64,000 bases of DNA from Rhizobium sp. Q54 (GTDB lineage: Bacteria; Pseudomonadota; Alphaproteobacteria; UBA2966; CAIVPW01): assembly GCA_945947575.1 (NCBI GenBank), contig CAMEYM010000004.1, positions 1 through 64,000 on the forward strand, written 5' to 3'. A model generated the notes under the pieces. That model worked only from the letters and a program-made list of their open reading frames with translations, did not search any database and was not told the origin of the DNA. Each line of letters opens with the position of its first letter. Positions within the stretch are counted from its first letter, which is position 1. Below are positions 52,989 through 60,924 of the stretch, piece after piece. Made by a program: the position numbers and the translations under genes.

Positions 52989-54473
52989 GTGATCCGCATT
53001 TATTCCCTGCGTGGCCTGCTGCTGGGCCACAACCTTGCGTTCTTGCTGCTCATCGTCGTCACCGGCGCCATGGGCTGGGTGGGAGTCGAGCTGCGCCAGC
53101 GTGCGGCCGAGGAATCCTTGCGCCTCAATACCTTGATGAGTTTGGTCCAGGAGACGCGCGGCGACGTCTACCGGCAAATGACCGAGGTGTTCGACCACCA
53201 CTTCCTCGGCGAGGCCAATGCCGTCACCGACTATCGCCGCACCAGCGCCCGCATCCTGGCGACCTTCGCCCACATGGAGGACGTCGCCCGCTTGGCCGCG
53301 GAGCGCACCGCAATCGATGGTCTAAAGGAGGCCTACCAAAACGTGCGACGCCGCACCGACCAGATCATGTCGACGCCGTCCATGGCCGTGCGCCAGGCGG
53401 ATCAGTTGGCGGTGTTCTTCACCGCCGACCTGCGTATGGTTTGGCTCGACGACTACGAGCTGCTCTTTGCCCTCAACGACGAGCTCCTGACGGTGGCGCA
53501 GGAGGCCGAGAAGGAGCGCGTCGATACCCTCAGCCGCAACGCCGGGCTGGTACTCCTCATCCCCATTGGCTTGGCGGCGATCCTCCTGTTGTTCTCGCGC
53601 TCGTTCGTGCAGCGTGCATTCGTGCGGCCGATCGGTGACCTGCTGGATGGGTTCGACGCCTTCGCCAAGGGCCAGCTCGACCACAAGGTGCCGGAGCACG
53701 GCGTCACCGAGCTCGTCACCCTGGAGCGAGCGGTCAATCGCATGGCGCAGGAACTCGCGCAAAGCCGCGAGGCGCTGGTCAGCGCCGAGCGTCAGGCGGC
53801 GCTGGGCGCACTGGTGCCGGTCGTTGCGCACAACATCCGCAATCCGCTCGCCGCCATCCGCGCCACCGCGCAGGTGCACGAAGGCCCCGGCACGCCGCGC
53901 GAAGTCGTGCAGGGGCTGAAGGACATCCGCGGCACCGTTGATCGCCTGGAGCGCTGGCTGAGCGCGCTGCTGTCTTACCTCAATCCGCTGCGCCTGGCGC
54001 GCGTCGAGGTGCGCCTGTCGGAGATCTTCGACCAAGCCGTCATGTTCCTGGCGCCGCGCCTCGAGGCCAAGCAGATTCGCCTGCGCCGCGTCGGCTGGGA
54101 CGTTGCGGCGGTCGCCTCCCTCGACGTGCATCTCATGGAGCAGGCGGTGTACGGCTTGCTCTCCAACGCGGTCGAGGCATCGCCGGAGAACGCACCCATC
54201 ACGCTCACCGTGCGCCTGGCAGGACCGAACGTGCAGATGGTGATTGCCGACCGCGGTCCCGGCATGCCGTTCCGTCCGATGCCGGGCGACCTCCACCCGG
54301 GACCGACCACCAAGAGCTACGGCAGCGGCCTGGGCATTCCGTTCGCATTCAAGATTTGCGGCCTGCATCAAGGCATGCTTGAGTTCTCCGCCCGCGAAGG
54401 CGGGGGTACCGAAGTCATCGTGACGTTGCCGGCCGCGCAGTCCGCGCAATCGACCGTCGCCTGGAGCGCATGA
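52989..54473 (+). CDS. membrane sensor histidine kinase
   Basis: 494 residues. TM helix 1 (12-33), a periplasmic four-helix-type sensor of about 150 residues, TM helix 2 (185-203), then HAMP. HisKA has the acceptor H281 in VVAHNIRNPLAAI; HATPase contains DRGPGMPF and SYGSGLGIPFAFKI. GTG 52989 follows a GGAGGA site. Its stop overlaps the start of the sigma-54 regulator, so they form a two-component pair. Confidence 0.9.
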   Translation: MIRIYSLRGLLLGHNLAFLLLIVVTGAMGWVGVELRQRAAEESLRLNTLMSLVQETRGDVYRQMTEVFDHHFLGEANAVTDYRRTSARILATFAHMEDVARLAAERTAIDGLKEAYQNVRRRTDQIMSTPSMAVRQADQLAVFFTADLRMVWLDDYELLFALNDELLTVAQEAEKERVDTLSRNAGLVLLIPIGLAAILLLFSRSFVQRAFVRPIGDLLDGFDAFAKGQLDHKVPEHGVTELVTLERAVNRMAQELAQSREALVSAERQAALGALVPVVAHNIRNPLAAIRATAQVHEGPGTPREVVQGLKDIRGTVDRLERWLSALLSYLNPLRLARVEVRLSEIFDQAVMFLAPRLEAKQIRLRRVGWDVAAVASLDVHLMEQAVYGLLSNAVEASPENAPITLTVRLAGPNVQMVIADRGPGMPFRPMPGDLHPGPTTKSYGSGLGIPFAFKICGLHQGMLEFSAREGGGTEVIVTLPAAQSAQSTVAWSA

Positions 54474-55936
54474 GCGAACCCGCACGCAAGCTCGAAGACG
54501 CCGGCCCGAACGCACGTTCGGGGCAGTCGTGTCGCATCCTCGTGGTCGAGGACGAGACGATGTTCGCGCGCGCGGTGGCGACCTGCCTGCAGCGCGCCGG
54601 GCACATAGTTTCCGTCGCCGGCACGCTCGCCGAGGCCAACAAGCAATTGGCTGCGGCGGCGGCCCAGCCGCCCGACCTGATCATCCTCGACATGCGCCTT
54701 CCCGATGGAGAGGGCTTCGACTTCCTGTCGACGCTCGCCGAGATGGGCGACGCGGCGCCGGCCGTCATCGTCGTCACGGCCTACGGCGATGTCAGTCAAG
54801 CGGTGCGCGCCATGAAACTCGGCGCCTCCGACTATCTCAAGAAGCCCGTCGATCTCGACGAGCTCCTGGTCACCTTGGACAAGGTGATGCGTTCCGCCCG
54901 CCTGCGTTCGCGCCTCAACTACTCGCGTGCCCGCGAGAGCCGCTCCGCCGACACGGTAGCGCTGCTCGGCAATAGTGTCGCGCTGCGTGAGGCGCGCAAG
55001 CAGATCGGGACGATCGCCGCCATCGCCGGCGATGCGTCGCCCACCGTCTTGCTGCTCGGCGAGACCGGCACCGGCAAGGACGTCACGGCGCGGCTCCTGC
55101 ACCGCCTTTCGCCGCGCGCCGAGCGGCCATTTGTGCATGTCGACTGCGCGTCGCTGCCCAAGGACATCATGGAGGCCGAGCTGTTCGGCCATGTGCGCGG
55201 CGCCTTCACGAGCGCACATGTCTCCCGTGCCGGCCTGATCGAGGCGGCCGAGGACGGCACCGTATTCCTGGACGAGATCGGCGAGTTGCCGCCCGAGCTG
55301 CAGGCCAAGCTCCTCAATGTCCTGGAGCGCCGCCTGGTGCGCCGCGTCGGCAGCACCCGCGAGGTGCCGGTGGCGGCGCGCTTCATCGCCGCTACCAACC
55401 GCGATCTCGCGCAGATGGTGGCGCGCGGAGAGTTCCGCGACGACCTCTTCTACCGGCTCAACGTGTTGACCGTCTCGCTGCCGCCCCTGCGCGCCTGCCG
55501 CGAGGACATCCCGCTGCTGGCGCGGCATTTCCTCGAGGCGACGGCGCGCTCCTATGGGCGTCCGACTCCGGCCTTGCGCGATGACGCCGTCGACCTCCTC
55601 AAGGGGTACCCCTGGCCGGGGAACGTCCGCGAGCTCAAGAACGTTATCGAGCGCAGCGCGCTGCTGTCGGGCGATGGCGGCATCACTGCCGACTCGCTGA
55701 ACCTGGCGCCCATCGCGCCGGCGCGGATAGTGCAGCCGTCGCGGGCTCCCGCACCGGCGGCGTCCGAGGACGGAGTCAGTACGCTCGCCAGCGCCGAGCG
55801 CACCATGATCGTTGCCGCACTCCGGGAGACCGCCGGCAACACCTCTGAAGCGGCGCGCCGGCTCGGGGTAACGCGCATGGCGCTGCGCTATCGCATGGAG
55901 AAGTACGGCATCCGCGCCGCGGACTTCGCCGCCTAG
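54470..55936 (+). CDS. sigma-54-dependent response regulator (NtrC family)
   Basis: 488 residues. A receiver with D74 (LIILDMRLPDG) is joined to an AAA+ domain: Walker A GETGTGKD (198-205), the sigma-54 contact loop at 244-249 reading GAFTSA in place of the common GAFTGA, Walker B VFLDEIGEL, and sensor I/II regions. The C-terminal Fis-type helix-turn-helix is NTSEAARRLGVTRMALRYRM. It is coupled to the kinase before it. Two -24/-12 promoters lie just downstream, making the small secreted-protein genes its likely targets. Confidence 0.92.
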   Translation: MSEPARKLEDAGPNARSGQSCRILVVEDETMFARAVATCLQRAGHIVSVAGTLAEANKQLAAAAAQPPDLIILDMRLPDGEGFDFLSTLAEMGDAAPAVIVVTAYGDVSQAVRAMKLGASDYLKKPVDLDELLVTLDKVMRSARLRSRLNYSRARESRSADTVALLGNSVALREARKQIGTIAAIAGDASPTVLLLGETGTGKDVTARLLHRLSPRAERPFVHVDCASLPKDIMEAELFGHVRGAFTSAHVSRAGLIEAAEDGTVFLDEIGELPPELQAKLLNVLERRLVRRVGSTREVPVAARFIAATNRDLAQMVARGEFRDDLFYRLNVLTVSLPPLRACREDIPLLARHFLEATARSYGRPTPALRDDAVDLLKGYPWPGNVRELKNVIERSALLSGDGGITADSLNLAPIAPARIVQPSRAPAPAASEDGVSTLASAERTMIVAALRETAGNTSEAARRLGVTRMALRYRMEKYGIRAADFAA

Positions 55937-55939
55937 CCG

Positions 55940-56209
55940 GTGGCTTCGCGCGGGCCGGGCCTTTGCGTGGCCGCGTGTCTGACCCTTGCCGCATGTGCGG
56001 GCCTGGGCGAGCGGGCCGAGGAGCGCACCTGCCGGACCGGCATCGATCGGCTCGAGGCCGCTATCGCCGGATGGCAGGGCGGCGTCAACGCAAAGACCGA
56101 GGCGGAAAACCAGATCGACTTCGCCGATGGCGCCGCCGATTTCGGCCTTTGGGAGGGTTGCCGCTCCTCGCTCCGACGCGGCTTCCGAGCGCTCGGCCAG
56201 ACCCTCTGA
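55940..56209 (+). CDS. small putative lipoprotein
   Basis: 89 residues starting at GTG 55940, just three bases after the regulator's stop. The N-terminus carries a lipobox-like LAAC (LTLAACAGLGER) at about residue 19, followed by helical sequence with two more cysteines (RTCRTG and EGCRSS). It is likely anchored in the outer or inner membrane. No family recognised. Confidence 0.55.
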   Translation: MASRGPGLCVAACLTLAACAGLGERAEERTCRTGIDRLEAAIAGWQGGVNAKTEAENQIDFADGAADFGLWEGCRSSLRRGFRALGQTL

Positions 56210-56232
56210 CAGCGCCGGGAGCGGTCGCGAAA

Positions 56233-56254
56233 TGGTGGTTGTTATCAACCACCA
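56233..56254 (+). promoter_or_regulatory. palindrome likely to be the enhancer site (UAS) of the sigma-54 regulator
   Basis: TGGTGGTTG (56233-56241), TTAT, CAACCACCA (56246-56254): perfect 9-base arms. It lies 82 bases before the -24 element of the next promoter, the usual place for an NtrC-type enhancer, and just after the regulator operon. Half-site copies TGGTTG also occur near 56991 and 57006 before the second promoter. Confidence 0.65.
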
Positions 56255-56335
56255 ATGGCGATTCCGTGCCCCACGGATCCGGCGCTGCTACCGTCTTAGC
56301 CGCACAAAACCGCCACTTCCTGTGCCTTCCAGGTC

Positions 56336-56350
56336 TGGCATAGGCCTTGC
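56336..56350 (+). promoter_or_regulatory. sigma-54 promoter (-24/-12) for the first secreted beta protein
   Basis: TGGCATAGGCCTTGC: the GG and GC dinucleotides are separated by exactly 10 bases, as in the TGGCAC-N5-TTGC consensus. The gene starts 95 bases downstream. Confidence 0.75.
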
Positions 56351-56444
56351 CAATGGCCGCCATAGGAATCACCGAGCGGGACGCGGGGTCCCGCGGTTTC
56401 TTTCCGCGGCGCGGTGCGCCAATTCACGACCAGGGAGGCTCCCA

Positions 56445-56861
56445 ATGAAGCTCGCTCGTACTCTCGCCCTCGCCAGCATGGTGGCGGTCGGCGTGGCCGG
56501 TTCGGCTGGCGCCGCCGGCAACCTGACCACCGGCGCCGTGGTTATCAAGATCGACATGACGCCGGACAAGAAGTTCTCCACCACCGCGATCGAGATGGAG
56601 ACCGGCAAGGCCTACAACCTCGACATCACCCAACGCGGCACCACCGAGATGCAGTTCCACGCCCCGGACCTGTTCGGCAACTCGTACATCTACCAGGTCG
56701 TCGTCGACGGCAAGGAGATCAAGACCAACGGGGTCCGCTTCTTGGAGTTCGACGAGGCAGGCACCATCCGCCTCAACATGGTTCCGATCCGCGTCGGCTC
56801 GTTCAAGTATTACGTTCTGGGCCAGGAAGGCACGATGACGGGGACCGTCACCGTCAAGTAG
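56445..56861 (+). CDS. secreted beta-rich protein A (sigma-54 controlled)
   Basis: 138 residues with a signal peptide (ALASMVAVGVAGSAGA). The mature 115 residues alternate strands (TTAIEMETGKAYNLDITQRGTTEMQFHAPDLFGNSYIYQVVVDG, RFLEFDEAGTIRLNMVPIRVGSFKYYVLGQEG), a cupredoxin-like order. No cysteine is present, so no classical copper site. A paralogue follows at 57115. GGGAGG site before ATG 56445. It has its own promoter and terminator, so it is probably made in large amounts. Confidence 0.75.
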   Translation: MKLARTLALASMVAVGVAGSAGAAGNLTTGAVVIKIDMTPDKKFSTTAIEMETGKAYNLDITQRGTTEMQFHAPDLFGNSYIYQVVVDGKEIKTNGVRFLEFDEAGTIRLNMVPIRVGSFKYYVLGQEGTMTGTVTVK

Positions 56862-56883
56862 CGCCACCGTCTGGACACGTTCG

Positions 56884-56933
56884 AAAAGGCCGGCTGGTGG
56901 TTGTGGGTAGCCACCAAGCCGGCCTTTCTTTTG
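56884..56933 (+). terminator. strong terminator after secreted protein A
   Basis: About 18 paired bases with one bulge between AAAGGCCGGC-TGGTGG and CCACCA-AGCCGGCCTTT, followed by CTTTTG. It isolates the first secreted-protein transcript. Confidence 0.8.
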
Positions 56934-57019
56934 CGACGGGAAATGCTCGCCGGCCGACATCGGGTCCGCGAGCCACGGAATCCGCCCTAGTGGTTGTTGG
57001 AGTTGGTGGTTGCGACCGA

Positions 57020-57034
57020 TGGCATGAGGCTTGC
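57020..57034 (+). promoter_or_regulatory. sigma-54 promoter (-24/-12) for the second secreted beta protein
   Basis: TGGCATGAGGCTTGC, again with GG and GC separated by 10 bases and close in sequence to the first promoter (TGGCATAGGCCTTGC). The downstream start is GTG 57115, 81 bases away. Two direct TGGTTG half-sites lie just upstream. Confidence 0.72.
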
Positions 57035-57114
57035 CTATCTGAGGTATTGGTAAACGCGATCGGCCCGACGGACTGCTCGGTCCTGCGGCCGCCACGGGCA
57101 CTGGGAGGTACACC

Positions 57115-57540
57115 GTGAAGAAACCACGTTTGTCCGCGGCCGCGCTTGCGCTTGGCCTGGCTTTCACGCCGCCGGCCCTCGCGGCCGGCAATCTCGCGTC
57201 CCGCCCCACGGCCCTCGAGCTGACCCTCCGGTCGGACCTGACCATGTCCAACTACGAGTACACGCTCGAAACCGGGAAGTACTACCGCTGGGACATCACC
57301 ATGGCCGCCGACGGCGAGGAGTTCGCGGTCGCTGCGCCCGAACTGTGGCGCAACTCGTGGATCAACGAGTTCAAGGTCGGCGACCTCGAGATCCACATGT
57401 TCGGCGCACCCTATCAGGTCGAGTTCGACGGCCCCGGCCTGCTGCAGGTCTGGTTCGTGCCCATCCGCCCCGGTGACTACGACTTCTATGTGCCGGGTCA
57501 CGAATCGCGCGGCATGAAGGGCAAGTTCATCGTTCGGTAG
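57115..57540 (+). CDS. secreted beta-rich protein B (sigma-54 controlled)
   Basis: 141 residues, GTG start behind a GGGAGGT site. Signal peptide ends PPALA. It is a paralogue of protein A: ETGKYYRWDITMAADGEEFAVAAPELWRNSWINEFKVGD matches A's ETGKAYNLDITQRGTTEMQFHAPDLFGNSYIYQVVVDG. PFVPIRPGDYDFYV matches MVPIRVGSFKYYV. No cysteine. The role may be to carry a ligand or cofactor in the periplasm for the PQQ-linked genes that follow. Confidence 0.75.
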   Translation: MKKPRLSAAALALGLAFTPPALAAGNLASRPTALELTLRSDLTMSNYEYTLETGKYYRWDITMAADGEEFAVAAPELWRNSWINEFKVGDLEIHMFGAPYQVEFDGPGLLQVWFVPIRPGDYDFYVPGHESRGMKGKFIVR

Positions 57541-57606
57541 CGCTCTTTCGCGCGCCCACATACTCGTCTGTGCCCACCGGCCGCAGACCCTCGACAGGAG
57601 GTCGCC

Positions 57607-58650
57607 ATGGCAACTTCACTCTGGACCCCGAACCGGCGCAGCCTTCTGAAGGCTGGCGCCGCGGGCGCCGCCCTCGCTGGCGCCCCGCTGGCAATGCATA
57701 CGGCGCAGGCGGTGGGCACCGGCCGCATCTACATCAGCCACGAGAAGTCGCATGAACTGACGGTCCTCGACGGCACCAGCTTCCAGGTGGTGAAACGCAT
57801 CAAGACCTCGCGCCGTCCGCGCGGGATGGTGTTCAACCCGGCGCACACGCTGCTGTACGTCGCGTGCGGTGACGAGGACGTCGTCGATGTCATCGATGTC
57901 GCTAAGGAGGCGGTCGTCGATGCAATTCCGACCGGTCCAAGCCCCGAGGTGCTGACCATCAGTCCTGACGAAAAGACGATGTTCATCGCCAACGAGGAAG
58001 ACTCCTCGATGTGGATCATCAGCATCGAGGACAAGGTGTTGCTGCACGAGGTCCCCTCGGGCGCGGAGCCGGAAGGCGTGCTGGTCGTGCCCGACGGCAA
58101 GCTCGTCTACTTGACCTCGGAAGTGGCCGACATGATCCACAAGGTGGACGTTGCGCGCGGCATCATCCTCGACAACGTCGTCGTCGGTACGCGTCCCCGC
58201 AGAATGCGTATTACGCCCGACCAAAAGGAGTTGTGGATCACCTGCGAGCTGTCGGGCGAGGTCTACATTGTCGATGTCGCCAGCTACAAGGTGACCGACG
58301 TCATCAATTTCCTGCCGCCCGGCTTCCGACAGGTGGACGTGACGCCCGTAGGCCTGGAGATGACTGCCGACGGCAAGAAGGTGTGGGTCACGCTCGGCCG
58401 CGCCAATCATGTCGCCGTCGTCGATGTGGCAACCCGAAAGATCGAACAGTACATCCTGGTCGGCTCGCGCCCCTGGGGCATCACCTTCACGTCCGACGAG
58501 AAGACGGCGCTGGTCGCCAATTGCCTCTCGGACGATCTGTCGATCGTCGATATCGCCTCGAAGCGCGTGCAGAAGTCTGTCCCGACCGGCCGCGTGCCGT
58601 ACACGCCGCTGGTCAACGATCGTATCGGTTGGGCGCCCGTCGGTAACTGA
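57607..58650 (+). CDS. PQQ-catabolism-associated YVTN beta-propeller protein (Tat-exported, PedA2-like)
   Basis: 347 residues. A Tat motif (NRRSLLKAGAAGAALAG) precedes a seven-bladed propeller of YVTN repeats: RIYISHEKSHELTVLDG, LYVACGDEDVVDVIDV, MFIANEEDSSMWIISI and so on to LVANCLSDDLSIVDIASKRV. It is the beta-propeller regularly encoded with PQQ-dependent alcohol dehydrogenase ABC systems. It probably binds a substrate, metal or protein in the periplasm for the transporter. AGGAGG precedes ATG 57607. Confidence 0.87.
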   Translation: MATSLWTPNRRSLLKAGAAGAALAGAPLAMHTAQAVGTGRIYISHEKSHELTVLDGTSFQVVKRIKTSRRPRGMVFNPAHTLLYVACGDEDVVDVIDVAKEAVVDAIPTGPSPEVLTISPDEKTMFIANEEDSSMWIISIEDKVLLHEVPSGAEPEGVLVVPDGKLVYLTSEVADMIHKVDVARGIILDNVVVGTRPRRMRITPDQKELWITCELSGEVYIVDVASYKVTDVINFLPPGFRQVDVTPVGLEMTADGKKVWVTLGRANHVAVVDVATRKIEQYILVGSRPWGITFTSDEKTALVANCLSDDLSIVDIASKRVQKSVPTGRVPYTPLVNDRIGWAPVGN

Positions 58651-58673
58651 TTCGCGCCTGGGAGGGCAGGAGC

Positions 58674-59909
58674 ATGAACCGACTGATAGCGATCCTCGGT
58701 GCGGCGTTGCTGGCAGTGCTCGGCACCGGCGCTGTGTGGGCGCAAGGCGTTGCCCCCGCAGCCCCGCCGACGTTGTTCAAGATCGGCTATGTCGATATCG
58801 AGGATGACCCGCGCTACGACCGCGAGTTCGTCTACGCTCTTACTCAACCGGGCCGGGAGCGCGTGCGCATCCCGTCCGTCGCGCGCTATCAGCCGTTTCC
58901 GGGCGCGCAACTCGCCATTGATGAGTCGAACCAGACCGGGCGCTTCTCGGGCAACTCATTCGAGCTGATCCGTCACAGCGGCGCCGATGCAGCCGGCCTG
59001 GTTGCCTGGATCGAAAAGGCTCGCGCCGAGCAGGGCATCAACTTCTTCCTGATCGACGCCGACACAAATACGACGCGAGCCGTCAGCCAGGCGGTGCGCG
59101 GCCAAGAGGTGATGCTATTCAACGTCACCAACCCGGACGATCGTCTGCGCGGGGCGTTCTGCGCGCAGAACCTCCTGCACACGGCGCCGAGCTACAACAT
59201 GCTCACCGACGCGGTGACGCAGTACCTGGTGTTCCAGGGCTGGGTGAACATCTTGCTGCTCACCGGTCCGCTTGAGGAAGACGTCAAGGTGGCGGAGGCA
59301 CTCAAGCGCTCGATCCGGCGCAACGGTGCGCGCCTGGTCGAGGAGCGCAAGTTCCTCCCCTCCAACGATCCGCGCCAGCGCGAGCTCAACAACACGCGTC
59401 TGCTCACCGGCGGCAACCGCGACTACGACGTCGTGTTCATCGCCGACACGGATGGCGAGTTCGCGCGCACCTTCCCCTATCAGACCGTACGCGCGCGCCC
59501 CGTGGTCGGCGCGGCGGGCCTCACGCCCGAAGCGTGGCATTGGACCTGGGAGCGGCAAGGCGCGCCGCAGCTGTCCAGCCGCTTCCACACCGCCAATAAC
59601 CGGTTCATGTACGGACCGGACTGGTCGGCATGGGCGGCAGTACGGGCGCTCACGCTCGCGCAGAGCCGCGTCAAGTCGCTCGACTATCGCCAAGTTCGTG
59701 AGTACGTGCTCAGCGACCAGCTGCGCTTCGACGGATACATGGGCAGTCAGCTCGATTTCCGCGCATGGGACCACCAGTTGCGCATGAACGTCTTCCTGAC
59801 GCTGCCCAATGCGGTCATCGCGCGTGCGCCGATGGAGAAGTTCGAGCACGCCACCAACGATCTTGATACTCTTGGTGTAGATCGGCCGGAAACGACCTGC
59901 AGGTTCTAG
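58674..59909 (+). CDS. PQQ-associated ABC substrate-binding protein (PedA1-like)
   Basis: 411 residues: a signal peptide (AILGAALLAVLGTGAVWAQ), then a type I periplasmic-binding fold starting FKIGYVDIEDDPRYDREFVYALTQPGRERVRIPS. The N-terminal part and GQEVMLFNVTNPDDRLRGAFCAQNLLHTAPSYNMLTDAVTQYLV are characteristic of the binding proteins found in PQQ-alcohol-dehydrogenase ABC systems. It ends 5 bases before the permease start. GGGAGGGCAGGAG site upstream. Confidence 0.88.
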   Translation: MNRLIAILGAALLAVLGTGAVWAQGVAPAAPPTLFKIGYVDIEDDPRYDREFVYALTQPGRERVRIPSVARYQPFPGAQLAIDESNQTGRFSGNSFELIRHSGADAAGLVAWIEKARAEQGINFFLIDADTNTTRAVSQAVRGQEVMLFNVTNPDDRLRGAFCAQNLLHTAPSYNMLTDAVTQYLVFQGWVNILLLTGPLEEDVKVAEALKRSIRRNGARLVEERKFLPSNDPRQRELNNTRLLTGGNRDYDVVFIADTDGEFARTFPYQTVRARPVVGAAGLTPEAWHWTWERQGAPQLSSRFHTANNRFMYGPDWSAWAAVRALTLAQSRVKSLDYRQVREYVLSDQLRFDGYMGSQLDFRAWDHQLRMNVFLTLPNAVIARAPMEKFEHATNDLDTLGVDRPETTCRF

Positions 59910-59914
59910 GCGCC

Positions 59915-60805
59915 GTGACCGCACAGCTCACAACGGAAACCACTTTCACGGGGGCCGACAACCGCCGTCGCGCGTCGCCGTTTGTGCACTGGAGCCTGGC
60001 GCTCTACGCCATCGCCAATCGCGAGATCGGCAAGTTCATTCGCCAACGCGGCCGCTGGGCATCGGCGCTGATCCGGCCGATTCTGTGGCTGGTCGTGTTC
60101 GCCGCCGGCATCGGCAGCCTGCTCGGCATCTCGATCGTGCCGCCGTACCAGACGTATGTGACGTACCAGGAGTACATCATGCCGGGCCTGCTCGGCATCG
60201 TGCTGCTGTTCTACGGCATGCAGTCCTCGCTCTCGATGGTCTACGACCGCGAGATGGGCATGATGCGCCTGCTGCTGACTGCGCCGCTGCCGCGCTGGGC
60301 GATCCTGCTTTTCAAGCTGCTCGGTGCGACGTTCCTGGCGGTGATCCAGGCGTACATCTTTCTGCTCATCACCTACGGCTTCAGCTTCATCTTCCCGCGC
60401 CTCACCGCGGCGCTGCCGTGGTCGGGCTGGCTGTACGTGCTCGGACCGCTGTTCCTCGGTGGCATGATGTTGTCGTCGGTCGGCCTCTTGCTCTCGGTGT
60501 ACATCCGCCAGCTCGAGAACTTCGCCGGTGCGATGAACTTCGTGATCTTCCCGATGTTCTTCATCTCGCCCGCGCTCTATCCCCTGTGGAAGCTGCGCGA
60601 GGTCGGCGCCGATGTCGTCTACTGGGGCGCCCAGATCAACCCGTTCACCCACGTCATCGAACTGATCCGCTACTCGATCTACGGCCAGTTCAACGGCATC
60701 GCCTTAGCGGTGGTGGTGGGCGTCACGCTGGCGTGCTTCGTCCTCGCCGCCATCGGCTACGACCCGCAGCGCGGCATGATCCAGCGCATTGGCCGAGCTA
60801 ACTAG
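59915..60805 (+). CDS. PQQ-associated ABC-2 type permease (PedC-like)
   Basis: 296 residues, GTG start at 59915. Six helices of the ABC-2/NodJ type: WASALIRPILWLVVFAAGIGS, YIMPGLLGIVLLFYGMQSSLSMVYDREMGMMRLLLTAPLPRW, and later FPMFFISPALYPLWKLREVG. ABC-2 permeases usually export; the partner ATPase is at 52068. With the binding protein and propeller it makes the PedA1A2BC-like set. Confidence 0.88.
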   Translation: MTAQLTTETTFTGADNRRRASPFVHWSLALYAIANREIGKFIRQRGRWASALIRPILWLVVFAAGIGSLLGISIVPPYQTYVTYQEYIMPGLLGIVLLFYGMQSSLSMVYDREMGMMRLLLTAPLPRWAILLFKLLGATFLAVIQAYIFLLITYGFSFIFPRLTAALPWSGWLYVLGPLFLGGMMLSSVGLLLSVYIRQLENFAGAMNFVIFPMFFISPALYPLWKLREVGADVVYWGAQINPFTHVIELIRYSIYGQFNGIALAVVVGVTLACFVLAAIGYDPQRGMIQRIGRAN

Positions 60806-60924
60806 CAGAAAACATTAGATTTTTTGCGCTCTTCCCGGCCCGCCATGTCCACCGGAAGGTGTGCTAAAAGGGAGCGCCGCGCGGACGGGTGTTTCTGGGC
60901 GGCATGGGAGGAGTTCACACCGCC

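Noticed and set aside
52068-53273. Long minus-strand open frames opposite the ABC ATPase genes and many other genes.
   Set aside because: GC-rich genes produce long antisense frames; those here are rich in R, H, G, D and Q with no domain motif and no ribosome sites.
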